Shown in pieces: positions 62,022-64,000 of a stretch of 64,000 bases of DNA (the first letter of the stretch is position 1; the number at the start of each line of letters is the position of its first letter). Where the stretch lies: assembly GCF_014297445.1 (NCBI RefSeq), contig NZ_JACORU010000018.1, forward strand, positions 1-64,000, read 5' to 3'. The translations under genes and the position numbers were made by a program. The notes under the pieces are model-generated. The model did no database searches. It was not told where the DNA came from and saw only the letters and a program-made list of their open reading frames with translations. The stretch comes from Ramlibacter albus (GTDB lineage: Bacteria > Pseudomonadota > Gammaproteobacteria > Burkholderiales > Burkholderiaceae_C).

Positions 62022-62053
62022 TTCAGCTTGTGTTCATCCACGGCGCGCATACT
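62022..62053 (+). promoter_or_regulatory. TTCA direct repeats and -10 box before the glycine-zipper gene
   Basis: TTCAGCTTGTGTTCAT (62022-62037) differs by one base from the upstream copy; half-sites again start 11 bases apart. CATACT (62048-62053) begins 15 bases after the second half-site. The -10 boxes keep nearly the same spacing at both places, which argues for a functional promoter element. Confidence 0.5.
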
Positions 62054-62086
62054 TCAGGCACAACACAGCCCCAAGGAGAAACCTCC

Positions 62087-62668
62087 ATGAAAGAAACCTT
62101 CCTCATCGCCCTTCTCGCCACCGCCGGCATCGCCGCCCAGGCCCAGGCCCCGGTGCAGATGCAGCCGCTCGTGCAGCCGGCGCCCAACAGCTTCGTCGAC
62201 CGCGCCCGCGTGCAGCACGTCGAGCCGCAGTACGAGACCGTGCAGGTTCCGCGCGAGGAATGCGGCAGCCAGTGGGTGACGCAGCAGCAGCCGGCCACCG
62301 TGCAGCAAGGCGGCACCAACGTCGGTGGCGCCATCATCGGCGGCGTGGCCGGTGCCATCGTGGGCAACCAGGTCGGCAAGGGCCACGGCAGGGAAGCCGC
62401 GACCGCTGCCGGCGCCGTGGTCGGCGCGCTGGCCGGCAACAGCATCGCGAACCGCAACAGCGCGACGACCACCGCGCCCGCCACGTACGAGCAGCGCGAA
62501 GTGCGCACCTGCCGCACCGTCATGGATACGCAGCAGCGCACCAACGGCTACCGCGTGACCTACATCTACAACGGCAACGCGTACACGACCGTGATGCGCG
62601 AGCAGCCCGGCAACACCATCCCGGTGCGCGTCTCCGTGACGCCGGAGCCGGAGTACTATCGCCGCTGA
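62087..62668 (+). CDS. glycine-zipper 2TM outer-membrane-type protein
   Basis: This encodes 193 residues. The signal peptide (about 1-20) ends A-Q-A. Residues about 78-125 form the Rick_17kDa/glycine zipper module: V-G-G-A-I-I-G-G-V-A-G-A-I-V-G-N-Q-V-G-K-G, then A-A-G-A-V-V-G-A-L-A-G-N. A C-terminal domain with two cysteine-containing stretches follows (E-C-G-S before and T-C-R-T after the zipper). Such proteins insert in membranes and often respond to envelope stress. AAGGAG precedes the ATG. Confidence 0.85.
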   Translation: MKETFLIALLATAGIAAQAQAPVQMQPLVQPAPNSFVDRARVQHVEPQYETVQVPREECGSQWVTQQQPATVQQGGTNVGGAIIGGVAGAIVGNQVGKGHGREAATAAGAVVGALAGNSIANRNSATTTAPATYEQREVRTCRTVMDTQQRTNGYRVTYIYNGNAYTTVMREQPGNTIPVRVSVTPEPEYYRR

Positions 62669-62690
62669 TCCGCGCGAAGGAAGCACTGCA

Positions 62691-62930
62691 GTGAAAAGCC
62701 TCCCGTCCCTCGTCCTCGCCGCCGCGCTGGCGCTTGCCACCGGCGCCGCGCTGGCCAACGTCAGCCGCGACGACGCCGCGGCAGTGGCCCAGCGCGAGAC
62801 GGGCGGGCGCGTGCTGTCCGTGGACCGTGCCGACATGGGCGGGCGGGCGGTGTGGCGCGTGAAGGTCGTCACGTCGCGCGGCGACGTGCGGGTCGTGCTG
62901 GTCGACGTCGCCACCGGGCAAGTCCGCTAG
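62691..62930 (+). CDS. small PepSY-domain protein
   Basis: This encodes 79 residues with a GTG start after AAGGAA. The signal peptide (about 1-22) ends A-L-A. The remainder has the PepSY pattern: R-D-D-A-A-A-V-A-Q-R-E-T-G-G-R-V-L-S-V-D and V-W-R-V-K-V ... V-L-V-D-V-A-T-G-Q-V. PepSY proteins commonly accompany OmpR-type two-component systems, as here, and may inhibit proteases or modulate the sensor. It ends 3 bases before the regulator. Confidence 0.88.
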   Translation: MKSLPSLVLAAALALATGAALANVSRDDAAAVAQRETGGRVLSVDRADMGGRAVWRVKVVTSRGDVRVVLVDVATGQVR

Positions 62931-62933
62931 GCG

Positions 62934-63605
62934 ATGCGCCTTCTTCTCATCGAGGACGATGCCGCGCTGCGCCAGGGCCTGGCGCGGCAGCTCGAGGCCG
63001 AAGGCTACCGAGTCGACCAGGCGGGCGACGGCGCGGAGGGCCTCTTCCTCGCGCAGGAATACCCGTTCGACCTCGCGATCGTGGACCTCGGCCTGCCGAA
63101 AGTGAACGGCCTCACGATCGTGCAGCGGCTGCGCGCCGAAGGGCGCACGATGCCGCTCCTGATCCTCACCGCGCGCAGCAGCTGGCAGGACAAAGTGGCG
63201 GGCCTTGAAGCCGGCGCGGACGATTACCTCGTCAAGCCCTTCGAGTACCCCGAGCTCGCGGCACGCGTGAAGGCACTGCTGCGGCGCTCGCTGAAGGCGG
63301 CGAGCGACGTGCTCACGCTGGGGCCGGTGGCGATCGATTTCTCAGCGCAAAAGGTGCAGCTCGACGGCGAGCCGCTGGAGCTCACCACTTTCGAGTACCG
63401 CCTGCTCGAATACCTCGTGCGCCACCGCGAGTCGGTGGTCGCCAAGCAGGAGCTCTCCGACTACCTCTACCCCCATGGCGACGACCGCGACAGCAACGTG
63501 CTGGAAGTGCTGATCGGCCGGCTGCGCCGCAAGCTCGACCCCGAGGGCAAGCTCACGCCGATCGAAACCGTGCGCGGGCGCGGCTACCGTTTCACTTTGG
63601 GATGA
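62934..63605 (+). CDS. OmpR-family response regulator
   Basis: This encodes 223 residues. The receiver domain has Glu7-Asp8-Asp9 acidic pocket, phosphoacceptor Asp51 (I-V-D-L-G-L-P), and Lys101 (L-V-K-P-F-E). The C-terminal winged helix has T-F-E-Y-R-L-L-E-Y-L and R-G-R-G-Y-R-F. It is close to the PhoP/QseB branch. It overlaps the kinase start as ATGA. The TTCA repeats upstream of the exported-protein genes are possible targets. Confidence 0.93.
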   Translation: MRLLLIEDDAALRQGLARQLEAEGYRVDQAGDGAEGLFLAQEYPFDLAIVDLGLPKVNGLTIVQRLRAEGRTMPLLILTARSSWQDKVAGLEAGADDYLVKPFEYPELAARVKALLRRSLKAASDVLTLGPVAIDFSAQKVQLDGEPLELTTFEYRLLEYLVRHRESVVAKQELSDYLYPHGDDRDSNVLEVLIGRLRRKLDPEGKLTPIETVRGRGYRFTLG

Positions 63606-64000
63606 GCTCCGGCTACAGCATCCGCGCCCGCCTCTTCTTCGGCGCCGCGCTGGTGCTGGTGGCCTTCATCGCCGCGGCCGGCGCCGCCGTGCAGCGTGCC
63701 CATACCGACAGCGTGCGCGCCGTCCACTTCGGCCGCTTGCAAGCCACGGTGTACCTGCTGCTCGCGAAGGCCGAGCTCGACGACCAGGGCTCGCTCGTGA
63801 TGCCCGCGGAGTTCTCCGAGCCGCGGCTGTCGCTGCCGGCGTCGGGCCTCTATGCACGCATCCGCAACATCCGCCGCAACGAGGACTGGCGCTCCGGCTC
63901 CAGCGTCGGCGTCGATCCACCCTTCCCGCAGGACGCGCCGCCCGCGCGCGGCGAATGGCGCAACGAGGAGGTGCAGGCCCGCGGGCGCAACTATCTGTCG
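63602..64000 (+). CDS. sensor histidine kinase, N-terminal part (3' partial)
   Basis: The frame is open from ATG 63602 to the window end, 133 codons. S-I-R-A-R-L-F-F-G-A-A-L-V-L-V-A-F is the first membrane segment (about residues 8-30). The following residues form the start of a periplasmic sensor domain, with R-A-H-T-D-S-V, Y-L-L-L-A-K-A-E-L and F-S-E-P-R-L-S-L-P-A-S-G-L-Y-A, as in PhoQ-like kinases. The second membrane helix, HAMP and kinase domains lie outside the window. Confidence 0.88.
   Translation, partial: MSSGYSIRARLFFGAALVLVAFIAAAGAAVQRAHTDSVRAVHFGRLQATVYLLLAKAELDDQGSLVMPAEFSEPRLSLPASGLYARIRNIRRNEDWRSGSSVGVDPPFPQDAPPARGEWRNEEVQARGRNYLS

Overview
The window is a piece of a high-GC betaproteobacterial chromosome, most likely Burkholderiales, family Comamonadaceae. 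This rests on three Bug-family (tripartite tricarboxylate transporter) binding proteins, dense short-spaced operons with ATGA/GTGA overlaps, liv-type ABC operons with an embedded acyl-CoA ligase, and short intergenic repeats of a kind I associate with that family. No species can be named from sequence alone.

Layout. Bases 1-2490 are the visibly less GC-rich end of an integrated element: a VapE-type phage/plasmid primase-helicase cut by the left edge, and three small genes. They abut the 3' end of a tRNA-Ser(CGA) gene, a classic integration site. 2625-16543 is ordinary accessory and housekeeping chromosome: Bug protein with divergent LysR regulator, serS, a secreted HExxH protein, three VOC-domain genes, a hicAB toxin-antitoxin pair with a palindromic operator, small membrane proteins, an isochorismatase, a GFA protein, an aminotransferase, a second Bug protein, and an Atm1-type ABC exporter divergent from an acyl-CoA thioesterase.

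16573-24414 is a phospholipid headgroup scavenging operon: a glycerol-1-phosphate dehydrogenase-like protein, ugpB, ugpA, ugpE, ugpQ and phoD, with a divergent SorC-type regulator and no ATPase gene (ugpC) nearby. 24454-33472 holds a crotonase and a livHMGF operon with an AMP-dependent acyl-CoA synthetase and two tandem paralogous binding proteins. 33646-39472 is a secreted RHS protein ending in a predicted LHH-type HNH/EndoVII nuclease, followed by SUKH-type and DUF2750 genes that are likely immunity genes.

40678-44566 encodes a TetR regulator, the small and large subunits of a divergent B12-dependent acyl-CoA mutase, and a MeaB-type G-protein chaperone fused to a PaaI-type hotdog thioesterase. 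45013-52740 is a tight minus-strand operon (TetR, SDR, carboxyltransferase, acyl-CoA dehydrogenase, biotin carboxylase/BCCP, second acyl-CoA dehydrogenase, thioesterase). It is organised like the atu/liu pathways that carboxylate branched enoyl-CoAs. Next to it sits an AtuA-family gene with a small partner and a third Bug protein (53827-56443). 56445-60676 carries an ABC-sub_bind protein, a STAS-like protein, an Asp/Glu racemase, glutathione reductase and an AraC regulator. 60719-64000 ends in a B3/B4-domain protein, three small secreted proteins and an OmpR-type two-component system whose kinase runs off the right edge.

The most unusual signals are the mutase cluster with its MeaB-hotdog fusion; the glycerol-1-phosphate dehydrogenase in a ugp operon; a dispersed 29-bp palindrome with one copy read in frame inside a carboxyltransferase gene; a second intergenic repeat whose two copies keep a hairpin through compensatory changes; and matched TTCA direct repeats before two secreted-protein genes next to the response regulator. 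No intergenic stretch exceeds 300 bases. I saw no CRISPR array, rRNA or intact insertion sequence.
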